A DNA stretch of 64,000 nucleotides from Capronia americana (Eukaryota > Ascomycota > Eurotiomycetes > Chaetothyriales > Herpotrichiellaceae): NCBI GenBank assembly GCA_016110215.1, contig JADWQD010000017.1, positions 682,001-746,000 of the forward strand. Direction: 5' to 3'. Below the pieces are notes generated by a model. It ran no database searches, had not been told where the DNA came from, and worked only from the letters and a program-made list of their open reading frames with translations. A program made the position numbers and the translations under genes. Numbering within the stretch: position 1 is the stretch's first letter; every line of letters starts with the position of its first letter. This document shows positions 43,496-53,871 of the stretch, one piece after another.

Positions 43496-46018
43496 ATGGA
43501 GAGGGGATCGGAATCAGAATCTCAAGGGCAGACGCAGCAAAAAGGCAAAGTACGTCGCCGCGCACCGCCGGCATGCCAGTTCTGTGGGCGGTCGTTCTCC
43601 CGCCGCGAGCACCTGCAGCGACACCTGCGCAGGCATACAAATGAGAAACCCTACCAGTGTCCAACGTGCTCCAAATCTTTTGGCAGGAGCGACCTTTTGA
43701 ACCGCCACAATCGGCTGATTCACTCCTCTGCTCTGAAAGCTGGAACGCTAGACGATGGAGGAGGATCGTCACCGAGGCGAATGGCTTTCGATGCCACAAC
43801 ACCAGCAAACGATATTGTTTCGACTAGGAGAACACCAGGAGCTGCTCCTTCCGCGATGCTTGAGGATCTGCCCGACCCAATGCAACTGTCAAGTGAAGTC
43901 ACTCAGTGGCATCCCGTAACACCGCCCCATAATGATTCCGGCATCGAAGCCAGGGACGACGCATTTGAGGGTGGCAGCATGCTTGAATTTTCCCTATCTG
44001 CACCATTACAGGACCCAATGCAAGATTTCGACGTGTTCCTGGAAAGTATCGGGCTGAGCCAAAGCTGGGAACCCGAGGTGGTGTCTTCCATCGAACCACC
44101 CTACGCCACGACGGATTTCTCGATATTGTCAACCTCAGACTTCCAACCGTCCGGTCAAGCGGAGTCTTATCCTAATCCGCGGTTTCATAATGAAGATGCT
44201 CCATACTCGACTTTCGGGTCTCGTCTACCATCTTTACAACCAGAGTCTCGCGACCCCGACAGCAGGAAACAACTTCCTGTGGATGAACCAGTGATTAAGG
44301 TGACATCCATTTGCAACGTCGGAAAGCCAGAATACCACGCCTTTTCCAAGAAGCTCGAAAGCTTGAAACATATAATTCCCACCGACTTCGCCCTACTGTC
44401 GAGATGGGCACTCGCACGCTCATTTGATGGCTTTATCGACGGCCTGAACGAGCATCAGCCATTTATCCATACTCCCACGATCTCGATCGAGAGCTGTAGT
44501 CCCGCGCTCACACTTGCATTGGCTGCATGCGGTTCGCAATATCGATTCGAAGAAGTACGGGGTTTTGATTTCTTCTACGCCGCCCGAGCCCTTCTGATCC
44601 ATAATCTGAACCGCCAAGGGCGCTTCAGTCTCTCCGTCCCGGCCACCCACAAGGTCGCTCATGAGTTGGACGACATCGAGAGCCCCGAGTTTGTCAGGAG
44701 CGAATCGACACACGCGGACCTGATGGAGAACATCCAGACTCTCCTGTTGCTCACAATATTCGCGACGTGGGGAAAGGATCGAGCAATACTCCAAGAATTG
44801 CTTTCCTTTCAAGGAATATTGGCATCGATGATTCGGGAAGATGGCTTGAATGAGGATGATCGCACAACGTTCAGCATGACAGCCGAATCAGACGAAACCA
44901 ATTGGCGTCACTGGGTGAGACAAGAGTCTCGCCGACGGACCAAGCTTGCCGCGTTCACCTTTTTCAACTTGCACTCCATCATGTACAATAGAGCTCCTCT
45001 GATTCTCAATGCAGAACTGAGACTGAACTTGCCATGTTCCTCCGCTTTGTGGAAGGCCCCTGGCCCTGCCGAATGGAGGGTTGCATATGAAACGTGTCGC
45101 AGATCCTCCTCTGCCACGGGAATGCCATTCCAAACTTCGTTGGCACTTCTTTTCAACAGGCCGCCCTCTCTCCCGAACAAGCTCTCTCTATCAACTCCTA
45201 TGGGGAACCACGTCCTTTTGCATGGTATCTTCCAACACATCTTCTTTGCTCGTCAATTGTGCATCTCCCCACCATCAGCGAAAACTCCGAGCCAGAGCCT
45301 GCGTTCTGAAGATTTGGCAATGATTGAGAACGCGCTTCGAGCCTGGAAGCTCCACTGGAAACAGACGCCCGAGTCAAGCACAAATCCTCGTAACCCGTCT
45401 GGGCCGATCGCTTTCACCTCTGCCGCGCTCCTTGGCCAGGCGTATGTGCGATTATACCTCGACCTAGGGCCTTCAAGAGCGCTTATTTCGCAAGATCCTA
45501 CACGAATTGCTCAATCACTGACCCAGGTACCTCCGATCGAACGCACATCGGGACTCGTTATGGCTTTGCTCCACGCCGCACATGCTCTGTCTATTCCCGT
45601 ACGGCTGGGTATCGACTTCGTCGCGCGGAGCCACTCATTCTACTGGAGCGTCCAGCACTCCCTGGTCAGCCTCGAGTACGCATTTCTGTTGAGCAGATGG
45701 CTCCTGACACTCCCTCGGTCCGGCGGGCCCACGGCGATGTCGGCGCGTGAACAACTGCTCTTCCTTTGGATCAAGAGGATGGTGGACGAGACCAAAGTCA
45801 CCAAATATCCAAGTTCACACGGGATTGGACAAGCATTGGAACCAGGAGGCCGCTGGGAGACATTGCAGCTGGTCGACGACGTGGCGAGAATGAAACAGCT
45901 GGGCAGTGCCATTGTTCGAATCTGGGCGAGGACTTTCGAGGGCAATACATGTTGGGGCGTTGTGGATTTAATCAGTCAGAGTCTAGAGGCGTACGCCGTC
46001 TTCTTAGACCAACCGTAG
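43496..46018 (+). CDS. C2H2 zinc-finger transcription factor with fungal_trans domain (840 aa)
   Basis: Intronless nuclear regulator. Two N-terminal C2H2 fingers at about residues 27-76: CQFCGRSFSRREHLQRHLRRH and CPTCSKSFGRSDLLNRHNRLIH, joined by the TNEKPYQ linker. An acidic, Ser/Pro-rich middle (about 80-260) may be an activation region. The regulatory domain starts near residue 295 (PTDFALLSRWALARSFDGFI) and includes HTPTISIESCSPALTLALAA, SRRRTKLAAFTFFNLHSIMY and LAFLL-type helices toward the end. This class (two fingers plus PF04082-like domain) is often found next to P450 or secondary-metabolism genes. It lies 453 bp downstream of the CYP504-like P450 on the same strand. Both C2H2/fungal_trans genes at 43.5 and 55.5 kb share this architecture but are clearly different sequences. 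Confidence 0.95.
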   Translation: MERGSESESQGQTQQKGKVRRRAPPACQFCGRSFSRREHLQRHLRRHTNEKPYQCPTCSKSFGRSDLLNRHNRLIHSSALKAGTLDDGGGSSPRRMAFDATTPANDIVSTRRTPGAAPSAMLEDLPDPMQLSSEVTQWHPVTPPHNDSGIEARDDAFEGGSMLEFSLSAPLQDPMQDFDVFLESIGLSQSWEPEVVSSIEPPYATTDFSILSTSDFQPSGQAESYPNPRFHNEDAPYSTFGSRLPSLQPESRDPDSRKQLPVDEPVIKVTSICNVGKPEYHAFSKKLESLKHIIPTDFALLSRWALARSFDGFIDGLNEHQPFIHTPTISIESCSPALTLALAACGSQYRFEEVRGFDFFYAARALLIHNLNRQGRFSLSVPATHKVAHELDDIESPEFVRSESTHADLMENIQTLLLLTIFATWGKDRAILQELLSFQGILASMIREDGLNEDDRTTFSMTAESDETNWRHWVRQESRRRTKLAAFTFFNLHSIMYNRAPLILNAELRLNLPCSSALWKAPGPAEWRVAYETCRRSSSATGMPFQTSLALLFNRPPSLPNKLSLSTPMGNHVLLHGIFQHIFFARQLCISPPSAKTPSQSLRSEDLAMIENALRAWKLHWKQTPESSTNPRNPSGPIAFTSAALLGQAYVRLYLDLGPSRALISQDPTRIAQSLTQVPPIERTSGLVMALLHAAHALSIPVRLGIDFVARSHSFYWSVQHSLVSLEYAFLLSRWLLTLPRSGGPTAMSAREQLLFLWIKRMVDETKVTKYPSSHGIGQALEPGGRWETLQLVDDVARMKQLGSAIVRIWARTFEGNTCWGVVDLISQSLEAYAVFLDQP

Positions 46019-47112
46019 CATGAAGGATGGAGAGGCAATCTGCAATTCAATTCACCATCGCCTCGTTTCTGTTTTCGTAAACATGGATTGGGTCTGGTTG
46101 ATGGAGGGATACGAGGTGAAGCTGTACTGCATCGCAACGAAGTTTGCTACCTTCGAAACTAGTGACGTTCGCCCAGCCTCTGTTCTAAGCAATCCCGGCC
46201 GGGGTCACCAACTGGTTGTCCCCTGATGTCTATACAAAAAGAAATACAGTGGTTTCCGAAGTTGCGTTCGCTGACATATTGCAGCTTTCTCAAGACAGAG
46301 AAGCTAACGGATTAAAAATGGGCTACGCTTGCCGGATCTGCAATAATTAGTCTATCTAATACAACCACAGAGGACCTCGTATGCAGAACTTCATCCCTCA
46401 TTTAAAAGCCCGAGGAATCGGCCGGGATTGAAATGCCCGCGGAAAGTTAAAAATTGATTCCGGCATTGGATACTGTACTTTTTTCACTTCTCTCTACCAT
46501 GTATTTGACATGATCAAAACATTACTTCTTGCATCCCGTCTACGGAATCTAATACATTCCCGCGGAGAGGGCGCGTACTCTGATCTCAGGGAATTGTTTC
46601 GGAGTCCTCGCAGGGCGTTCTAGTAAGAACTACTTGCGAAGATGGATCAACATCTTGTGAATCCTTTTTAAACCAGTTCCCGCGGGAATAATTGATGTAC
46701 AGTGATACTAATGAAAGGGCTGTCACAATATTACGAATAAGATTAGAGTATTAGCTACTAGGCCGCATAATTAGGGTCGAACTAATGTAAGCTTGCACGC
46801 TTGGCTGGAACTAACACAAAGATCGAGGCGCTAGCGGCTTGGCAATGGACGCCCGGAATACCATGCCGGTCCTCTCGAGGAAACAATACTCAACTTCACG
46901 AAGTTGTCTCAAAGAATCAACGTCGCCTATGACATTCACCTAGCTCCGGAGCGGCGCCAGACTGGGTAGCAATGATTTCGTTTACTGATCGAAATCAAAA
47001 TCCTGATAAAGACTCTCGTCGCACTCTTCGAAAGCGCTTTTGACGGGCCATTCTGACGCCTCTGACTGTAACTCCATTTTCTGCCCACATTCTATGAGTT
47101 GCTACATTCTCC
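46019..47112. other. intergenic region, 1.1 kb, AT-rich in the middle
   Basis: Holds three CCCGCGG motifs at 46436-46442, 46559-46565 and 46679-46685, spaced about 120 bp apart; no wider repeat unit seen. A plus ORF at 46020-46226 is judged spurious. Confidence 0.4.
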
Positions 47113-48123
47113 ATGGACACACACAGAAAGAAGAACGAGGTGCCAGCATATAAGCCCCCGTTCCCACCCACTTCATCCTTAGTTGCTCGTAAGTGCCTCG
47201 TCCTCCCATCGGCCTTCAACGATCTCTCTCCCCTAACGAGGGAACTGCAACCACTGCGAATCCAGCGTCGAGATGAGGTGCACAGGTTCCTCTCGGCGTT
47301 TCTCGACATTTCTCGATTCAATGCCATAAGCAAGCTGCTGTGGCTGATCGCCGTCCCCGGAGCGCCGCGCTCCCTGCACTACCAGAAGTTTCTACGCCGC
47401 GAAATTGTCATCACAGAAGAACTGGATCTCCATTTAGTGTGGGCCAAGTCGAGAATGTTTGTCAAACCGCTCCCGGACTTTCTGCTCAACTACGAGTTCT
47501 GGGAGGACTATATATGCGGTGAACCTCAGCTACACCGGGCCGCGTGCGGGCTTCTGTATTCGTATTGTGGCCTCATACGCTTCGGTCATGATTTGCAGGT
47601 GGCACAAGAATACCACCTGATTAACGTGGACTTGGATTATCGAGCCTGGACGGAACTCACCCGTGCGATACTGTCACATCTCGACCCCAACGACCCGCAG
47701 ACCATGGCGACCCGATTTCGGTATGGCGAGATCCGCCTCAATCGGCTCGATACCATTTACCGATATTCGCCTCAGGAATTCTCCGTGTCCAGCATTCTTC
47801 AAGGCTTCCCCCACGCCTTGACCGAAAGCTATGTACCCTACATGGACCAGTACAATAACGCCGTGTCGGCGTTTGGTGTCATCGTCATTGTTCTGTCTGC
47901 TTTCAATCTATCCCTCTCGGCACATTCCCAAAATCCAGATCCTGATCTCCAACAGACAGCTTACGGATTCGCTATATTCGCCATGGTCTTGTGCGCCGCG
48001 CTGATCGGACTGTTCATTGTGCTGCCCTTGATCGGCTTACTCGCCACAATCTATGGCTCTATGCTCACGCGAAAATGGCTTTCGAAACAAAGGGAGATCG
48101 AGCAACGACCGCGCTCGGCTTAG
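47113..48123 (+). CDS. DUF6601-type membrane protein
   Basis: Intronless protein of 336 residues belonging, by pattern, to the fungal DUF6601 family: FLDISRFNAISKLLWLIAVP, GAPRSLHYQKFLRREIVITE, LDLHLVWAKSRMFVKPLPDF and LLNYEFWEDYI. An internal helical part has RYGEIRLNRLDTIYRYSPQE. Two to three C-terminal membrane segments follow (AVSAFGVIVIVLSAFNLSLSA; FAIFAMVLCAALIGLFIVLP; LIGLLATIYGSML), then a basic tail. These proteins are common, fast-evolving members of accessory gene sets in Pezizomycotina; no biochemical function is known to me. It has no obvious partner here, being flanked by two repeat-bearing intergenic regions. Confidence 0.85.
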   Translation: MDTHRKKNEVPAYKPPFPPTSSLVARKCLVLPSAFNDLSPLTRELQPLRIQRRDEVHRFLSAFLDISRFNAISKLLWLIAVPGAPRSLHYQKFLRREIVITEELDLHLVWAKSRMFVKPLPDFLLNYEFWEDYICGEPQLHRAACGLLYSYCGLIRFGHDLQVAQEYHLINVDLDYRAWTELTRAILSHLDPNDPQTMATRFRYGEIRLNRLDTIYRYSPQEFSVSSILQGFPHALTESYVPYMDQYNNAVSAFGVIVIVLSAFNLSLSAHSQNPDPDLQQTAYGFAIFAMVLCAALIGLFIVLPLIGLLATIYGSMLTRKWLSKQREIEQRPRSA

Positions 48124-48185
48124 TCGAGGGTCTCATGGCTTACGAACCAGCCCAACTGGTCGCAGAGCTAGAAAAAAAATTGGCA

Positions 48186-48282
48186 GGATCAAACTACGAT
48201 TATGAATTTCATGGCGGAGCTACCACAATTGGCTGGATCAACTACGATTGTGAAACTCATGGCGGAACTACCACAGTTGGCC
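48186..48282 (+). repeat. 48-bp imperfect tandem duplication, in frame in an overlapping ORF
   Basis: Two copies begin at 48186 and 48235. In the frame that is open from 47991 to 48401 they encode 16-residue units NYDYEFHGGATTIGWI and NYDCETHGGTTTVGHD. That ORF overlaps the DUF6601 3' end in a different frame. Confidence 0.75.
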
Positions 48283-48641
48283 ACGATCTGTCTCTAGAAT
48301 ATCCAGGCCAAAGCGAGCTCATTGAAACCACATCATTGAAGGTGTCGGTGCCGATGTCGACCTTTCCCAATGAGCCAAATGTTGACCCCTTCAGTAAGTA
48401 GGCAGGTTAGCCACTGCCCCTGTTTCAGGGTGTCGGTGTTGCGTGTCGGGCGTCGCCTCTGCACGGCTATATGAGTAGTTTGTGGACCGGGGGGTCTGGT
48501 ATACTCAATTCAAACCATTGCGAGAATTTGTTCTGCCGGCACCTCCCTCTCCTTTATCCTATTCATCCTAGCTCGACCTATCTACCGCAGGAAGGTATGT
48601 AAGTATATAATCGTAGGACTTCACCATTTTTCGCAAGGATT

Positions 48642-48674
48642 GGGCAGGGCAGGGCAGGGCATGGCAGGGCAGGC
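48642..48674 (+). repeat. GGGCA pentanucleotide repeat
   Basis: Six to seven GGGCA units with one variant (TGGCA). Confidence 0.85.
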
Positions 48675-48841
48675 TCTCTCCATCGGCGTGCATGCATGTG
48701 AAGAAGTCATGCATTCTGTTTCTGTCTCTGTTCCTGTTCTCTTATTCTCAATACAACCCTAGAATCATCAAGTACATATCGCTTCTGACAAGGTCGTGCC
48801 ATTTGCGAGGGACCCTTCTAGAACCCTCTGGGAAAAAATCT

Positions 48842-48857
48842 CACACACACACACACA
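48842..48857. repeat. (CA)8 microsatellite
   Basis: Perfect dinucleotide run seen directly; a complementary (GT)13 run lies 280 bp downstream. Confidence 0.9.
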
Positions 48858-48929
48858 TCCAAGAGGCTGATGAGTAACTACAGTACAAGTGTTCCACTCG
48901 AGCCGGTGCGGTGCAGTGCATTTTCCACC

Positions 48930-49049
48930 CTCCCTTTTGGTGAATTTTCATTACAATCCTGACTTTGATCTGACCTCCTTTCCCACTCCCTTTTTGGTGG
49001 ATTTCCATGACAATGCTGGTTTTATTTTATTTGATCTGATCTCCTTTCC
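48930..49049. repeat. imperfect direct repeat, two copies of about 53-64 bp
   Basis: Copy 1 (48930-48982) and copy 2 (48986-49049) both run from CTCCCTTTT(T)GGTG through TGATCTGA to CTCCTTTCC, with an AT insertion in copy 2. Confidence 0.75.
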
Positions 49050-49135
49050 TTGATGATTACAGTCCGTTTCCGCTTACCGCTGGTTTAAGACTCTTTCTGA
49101 ACTGGTCCAGCTGGCGACTGTAATGGTTTCTAAAA

Positions 49136-49161
49136 GTGTGTGTGTGTGTGTGTGTGTGTGT
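49136..49161. repeat. (GT)13 microsatellite
   Basis: Perfect dinucleotide run seen directly. Confidence 0.9.
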
Positions 49162-49398
49162 TATATTCCTGCGTGCTGTAGTTCTGGTTGGTTGGCAAGT
49201 ACAGTATTACATGCTCATTGTCGCTGACGTTGTAGTCTAAGCTCCGTTCTCACTCCCCATTATATAGGCAAGGTCGCATTGGGGCTTATTTGTGGCTGAT
49301 TGAAGCAATTTTCATCTCCCTCGTACAATTTATGTATGTATGTAATCACGAAGGAGTGGGTATTCTCGAGGCGGCCTTGATGCTCGTTTCTCTAACAA

Positions 49399-51381
49399 CT
49401 ATTCCTCGTACTGACGCAAAAACGCCAACGCGTCAGCTTGCTCACGTCTGATGGCCTCGATATGGTTCGCGCTGCGAGGGGTTATCCGCACTTGAAATGG
49501 TTTCGGCGTCACAAGATGTCCGGTCGTGTAGGCGTCAGGATCCAACGGAGTGACCTTGCCGGTCGTGGGGTCAATGGGTTCGGCAAACTCGAAAGCCCAC
49601 AGCAGCTTGGCCACAATCCGCCACATGTTTCGCTCCGCCAGATGAATGCCGGGACAGATTCGACGGCCGGCACCGTAACCCCAGTGGTCGCGGTTCTTCC
49701 AGTCGGCACTGCCGGCGTAGTCGTTGGCTAATTTCGGGTGGCCGAGGTAGCGGTCTGGGTTGAAAGTGTCGTGCTCGGCGTAGATGTCTTCGGTGTGGTG
49801 GAGAGCCCATACGGGGACGAAGATCATCGAGTTCTTGGGAATGAGCATGCCTTCGTATTCACCATCTGGAAATGAAAGTTTGATTAGTTCGGATTCATGT
49901 CGACTATCTTTTCTTTTTTCAGGTTAATACCACAGACCTTCGTGTGATGAGTGCGGTAATCCGGTAACGGCTCTGAAGAACATCAGCTTTGGTCTAGTCC
50001 GTCTCGGTTGACGCTTGACTTACACAGGCCGCCAACGCATTCCTTCTTTGATGATTGCGTTGATGTATGGCATATCAGCAAAGTCCGACCAAACCGGCGC
50101 TCGAGAGTCTCCGCAGGCCGCATCGATCTCTGTTCTTGCTTTCCTTTGGATCTCGGGGTTTTTGGCCAAAGCCAGAATCAACGTGAGTAGCTGGGAGGCC
50201 GTGGTGTCGGAGCCGGCGGACACAAATTCTGCAAGGACCCATGTGAAAGCCTCGTCGCTCATCGGCCATTCTTTCTTCTCCCAATCGTCGAGAATGAGAT
50301 CTCCGACACAGTTACGTCGAATGCCTTTAGCTCGACGGGACTCGAGCTTCTGTCGAGCTCCCCACCAAAAGTCATTCACTTCCTTGCTAGTGGCTCGTAT
50401 TCGACGTTTCCACGGGGCCAGGAATTCGGGAATATATTGAAGCAAGGGAAATTCGTCCACGGGCGGATTGGCTCCGGGTTCCATGACCAGTGCAAACTAG
50501 ATATAAACCACGTTAGTCATTTCCCAGAACTTTGCCGAGTAGTGTAGGCTATACCTTTTCTAATACATCATAAGGACCCTACATCAGTCTTTAGTATCGT
50601 CTCGAATTAGATTCGTCGGCATACTCACCTTTGACCAGTACGAATCATAGCTGGGCGCACGCCAACCGAAAACCAAAGACGTGATAACAGATGCCGTATA
50701 CCTGCGGACCTCGTGGTAGAAGTCTTCTGGTTTGTCCAGGAAATTGTTCATCAGTAGCGTGGCTCTAGATTCAAACTGTCAGTTGCTTCGGCCATTGCTC
50801 TTCGGTTGTATTTTTACTGACTCGGCTTCTTGTATCTTGAAATGCTTTTCATCCAACTGCTTCGGCGACACATGGTGGCTAATGATCTTCCGTTGCTCCC
50901 TCCAGTTCCGATCGTCGTCGGCCATCGAAACACTGATTCCCTTCGTGATGAGATGGGTGACATAGCCCTGTTTGCGGCTCGAGTACTTGACGCCTTGTTC
51001 CACCAAGAGGCGGTGCACGGCTTTGCGGTCGCAAAGGACAATGATGGTCGAGGGTCCCACTTTCAGACTGAAGACTGACCCATACTCGGCAGCCCAATCT
51101 CTGAATCTGCGGTTTTCACATCACCGTCAGCAAATCTGTGGGTTTCAAGTTGCGCATCCTCGGCAGGGCGGCGACCTTTTGTATGCGCCCGAAGCAGGTA
51201 TTTGAAGCGCATTTCCAAATATCGGGACGGTGGGAGGGCCTGGAGGCAGCTTTGGATCACGCTTCCCGATCTGGAGGATTCGATATACTAGGAGAGCCGC
51301 CGAGATGCCGACCACAAGCAGCAGGTGCGCAGATTGCACATTCAGGGCTGCCTGTCTGACACCTGCCACAATTTCAGTCAT
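49399..51381 (-). CDS. cytochrome P450 monooxygenase (P450-B), paralogue of P450-A
   Basis: ER-anchored P450 of 541 residues. Exons: 51381-51176, 51106-50822, 50764-50629, 50578-50555, 50496-50024, 49972-49938, 49865-49399. Exons 2, 3, 4 and 6 have exactly the lengths of those in P450-A (285, 136, 24, 35 nt). Anchor LLLVVGISAALLVYRILQIG, hinge KLPPGPPTVPIFGNAL, I-helix AGSDTTASQL, K-helix KEGMRWRP, and haem motif YGAGRRICPGIHLAERNMW, identical to P450-A. Intron 1 uses a weak GTCGCC donor. Protein similarity to P450-A is evident throughout. It is divergent from the dimeric-barrel protein at 51959 across a G-rich promoter, suggesting co-regulation. Substrate unknown; context suggests tailoring of a secondary metabolite. 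Confidence 0.95.
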
Positions 51382-51958
51382 CGTTGTCAGATCTGTAGTT
51401 CGCTATTATTGATTGCTCGACGCTGCTGAGTGCTGGATTGGCCGTAACGTCAATTATTTAACGACTTCCATTTCATCGAATGGCTGCCGAGCTCCTCTTC
51501 ACCTCTTTGTTTCCATGATGAGGACTGGAAAAGCATCGTCATGGAGACTCCACGGCTTGTGCAGCGAACGTCTGGGGGCAGCATGGTCGTGGTCAGTTGC
51601 GGACAGCCGAAGTTGGTCCGCCCGGCAAAATCAATCGGGATCTTGGTTTTGCCCCTGAGTGGTAGTCCGGGGCGGGGAGGAGAGGGGGCGGGCGGCGGGG
51701 GGTTTTCCCGTACGATCAGAATCAGTAGTCCAAAGCGCGCCAACCGTTCACATCCAATATTGAGGAGTAGGAACAGGCATTGATTGCCCGCAGGATGGAA
51801 CGACATGCGCGGGCCGAACATGGTGTCATCCTAATCATTCCACCAAGATGAAAGGCACCGCTCAAGCTGATGCAGCAGGTTCCTCAATTTCATGACATTC
51901 TGCAGGCGCTCCTCCCTCCAGATCGTCACCATCACCATCAGCCAGGAAGTGCTGCAGC
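51382..51958. promoter_or_regulatory. divergent promoter of P450-B and the barrel protein
   Basis: 577 bp containing a strong G-rich tract (51669-51702). No ORF accepted. Confidence 0.45.
51669..51702 (+). promoter_or_regulatory. G-rich tract, potential G-quadruplex
   Basis: Five runs of three or more Gs separated by short spacers within 34 nt, sufficient for an intramolecular G-quadruplex by the usual G3+N1-7 rule. Sits in the middle of the divergent promoter. Visible directly; function is inference. Confidence 0.6.
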
Positions 51959-52782
51959 ATGTACGTTGTACAGATAGTAGTTGCGCCGTACCGGCCGAGT
52001 TGGAGTCCCGCACAGATCGACGAACAGTTCCGTGCTGCTCAGGAAATACTTCATAGGTGAGCAGTTCTTTTGCCCACTGTGAAATGCATCCTCGTTTGAA
52101 AAAGGTCATCCCGCTAAATTATCATGTCGGCTCTGCAGAGCCCCCGGCTTACTCGCACACTGGCAGGGGATCAAGTTCGAGGAAAAGCACACGCGCGTCT
52201 GGATCCTCCTGTGGCAGGATTTGCTGTCGAGCCAGAACTTCCGGACGAGCGAGTCCTATCACGAGATGAATCAGATTCTGCAACCAGCACTGTTCGGGCG
52301 CTCGTTGCAGTGGAACTTCCGGGCCCTGGTGGGCTCGACCCCTTATTCCGGACTCTCCGAGCTCTCCAAGATCGTCACGTCCGCCGCACTCGAGGTCGCC
52401 ACCACACTTGTGGTGGAGGGAGGTGTGGCCGGCTACTATAAAGTCACAAAGGATATTACTGGGCCCATCATGGATAGGGAACCAGGCGCCAAGGGGTTCT
52501 TCGTGGCCCCTACGATTGAAGATCCTCAGGCACAGATGGTTTTAATCAATTGGACATCGGTTGATGTAAGCACCTCCGGAAAAGCTCCTCCAAACCGAGT
52601 AGTATTGCTCGAGAGGCTGAGTTGACTTTGATATCCTTACCTAGGCACACCACAAAGATTTCGAGAGCACGCAGGGCTTTCAGGACTGTATAGCGGCGTT
52701 GGCACCGTTCTATGCTAAATTCGTCCTCCCGTGGCACGTAACAGATCTCAGCGTCGTTTACGGCCAGATCCCAGCGCAGTAA
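51959..52782 (+). CDS. dimeric alpha/beta-barrel protein (antibiotic biosynthesis monooxygenase-like)
   Basis: Predicted small cytosolic protein of 220 residues. Exons: 51959-52056, 52139-52565, 52645-52782; the sum is divisible by three. The N-terminal half reads MYVVQIVVAPYRPSWSPAQ, ALIGN-like helix FRAAQEILHRAPG, then LLAHWQGIKFEEKHTRVWIL (beta strands with a Trp/His-rich edge), and a second half carries AQMVLINWTSVDAHHKDFES then YAKFVLPWHVTDLSVVYGQI. This is the pattern of two ABM/ferredoxin-like repeats, a fold used by cofactor-free monooxygenases, cyclases and decarboxylases in polyketide pathways. The frame across intron 1 is only kept with acceptor CTGCAG at 52138. Divergent from P450-B, so a joint pathway is likely. 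The exact reaction is unknown and the N-terminus could be longer. Confidence 0.75.
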
Positions 52783-53871
52783 CTTCTGCAGCAATGGTTG
52801 TTCTGCCTGTCTCAAGAAGTCACCTGAGTTGAATCTACACAGCAACACCCATAGTCTAGCGTACATGTAGAGAGCGGCGTAGTAGGTCAACGAACTCAGT
52901 CTATATACCTGGAATCATCTCACACAGGCCGATACCATGTGCAATATGAGACCAAGCGGTTGACCTCTACTTAGTACGCTCCCGTGTCCTTCAATACGCG
53001 CTCGCTAGATGACCTGCAGGCTACCATTCCGCAAGCTGTGCTCCTGCAAGATTTAACTACAACTTTCTAAAATTATGGGAACTGGACTGTGCCGAGCGCC
53101 TGACTCGGTAGAGCAAAGCTAACGAGCTGTTAATCAACCTGAAGGCATCTGATCGCTACCCTCGTCGTCACTCCCGTGGCCTTTATCTTGCTTAGTGAAA
53201 CGTGACGACACGATCACTGGCTAGTCGGTTGAATAGTGCGGTGAGATTGGATATCCGGAAAACAAAACATTGGTGTTTCCGTCTGGCCCTGGGTGAGCAG
53301 GCCGAGGCATGCGGGCGGTTACAACAAGCTACCGAGTCGATCGCACTGTATCGACCACCGCACTCAGAACATGACCCTCGCACACAGAGATTCGGGACCT
53401 GATCTGAGTGGAGTCCTTTAATTGTGGAGGTTCCATAACTAGTGAAGGCATGGCGGAGGTGAAGGATTGCCTGGCCTAACCCCTTCACAACCCTGCCCAC
53501 GGGGTCATTCTTGTCCAGGATTGCGGGCAGAAGATGGCCATGCTGTAAATTAAGCTGGTGTTAATTTCCGATGCGGATGATTTTTTCCAAAGTTCCAACA
53601 AAGCAGGAATTGGGCACGTAGTTAGGTCTTCCCGCCTCTCTGGGGCCCCGGGATAGAGATGATGGAGCCGCAGCACCACTACTTGTGGGTATAAATGGGA
53701 GGACGTAGAGTCTCCATGATCGATATATCCTGAGTCAACCTTTTCAAGACACTCTCGTACCGTAACTGTGGTGGCCCTGAATCCATATTCCTCCTACATT
53801 GACCTCATCATCCCAAGTCACACAACCCGCTCAATATCCTCCAGGCAGGATCCTATACACACGCCGTTAAG
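52783..53871. other. intergenic region, 1.1 kb
   Basis: Between two rightward genes. Short ORFs (for example minus 53192-53500) are not supported. The proximal promoter of the next gene has a TATAAAT at 53690-53696. Confidence 0.45.
53690..53696 (+). promoter_or_regulatory. TATA box of the CrtC-like gene
   Basis: TATAAAT 176 bp before the ATG at 53872, followed by a CT- and CA-rich leader. Confidence 0.5.

Larger units (their letters stand above)
48124..49398. other. repeat-rich intergenic region, 1.3 kb
   Basis: Contains an in-frame 48-bp duplication (48186-48282), a GGGCA run (48642-48674), a (CA)8 tract (48842-48857), an imperfect direct repeat of about 55-64 bp (48930-49049) and a (GT)13 tract (49136-49161). 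Lies between the DUF6601 gene and the 3' end of P450-B. Confidence 0.7.
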
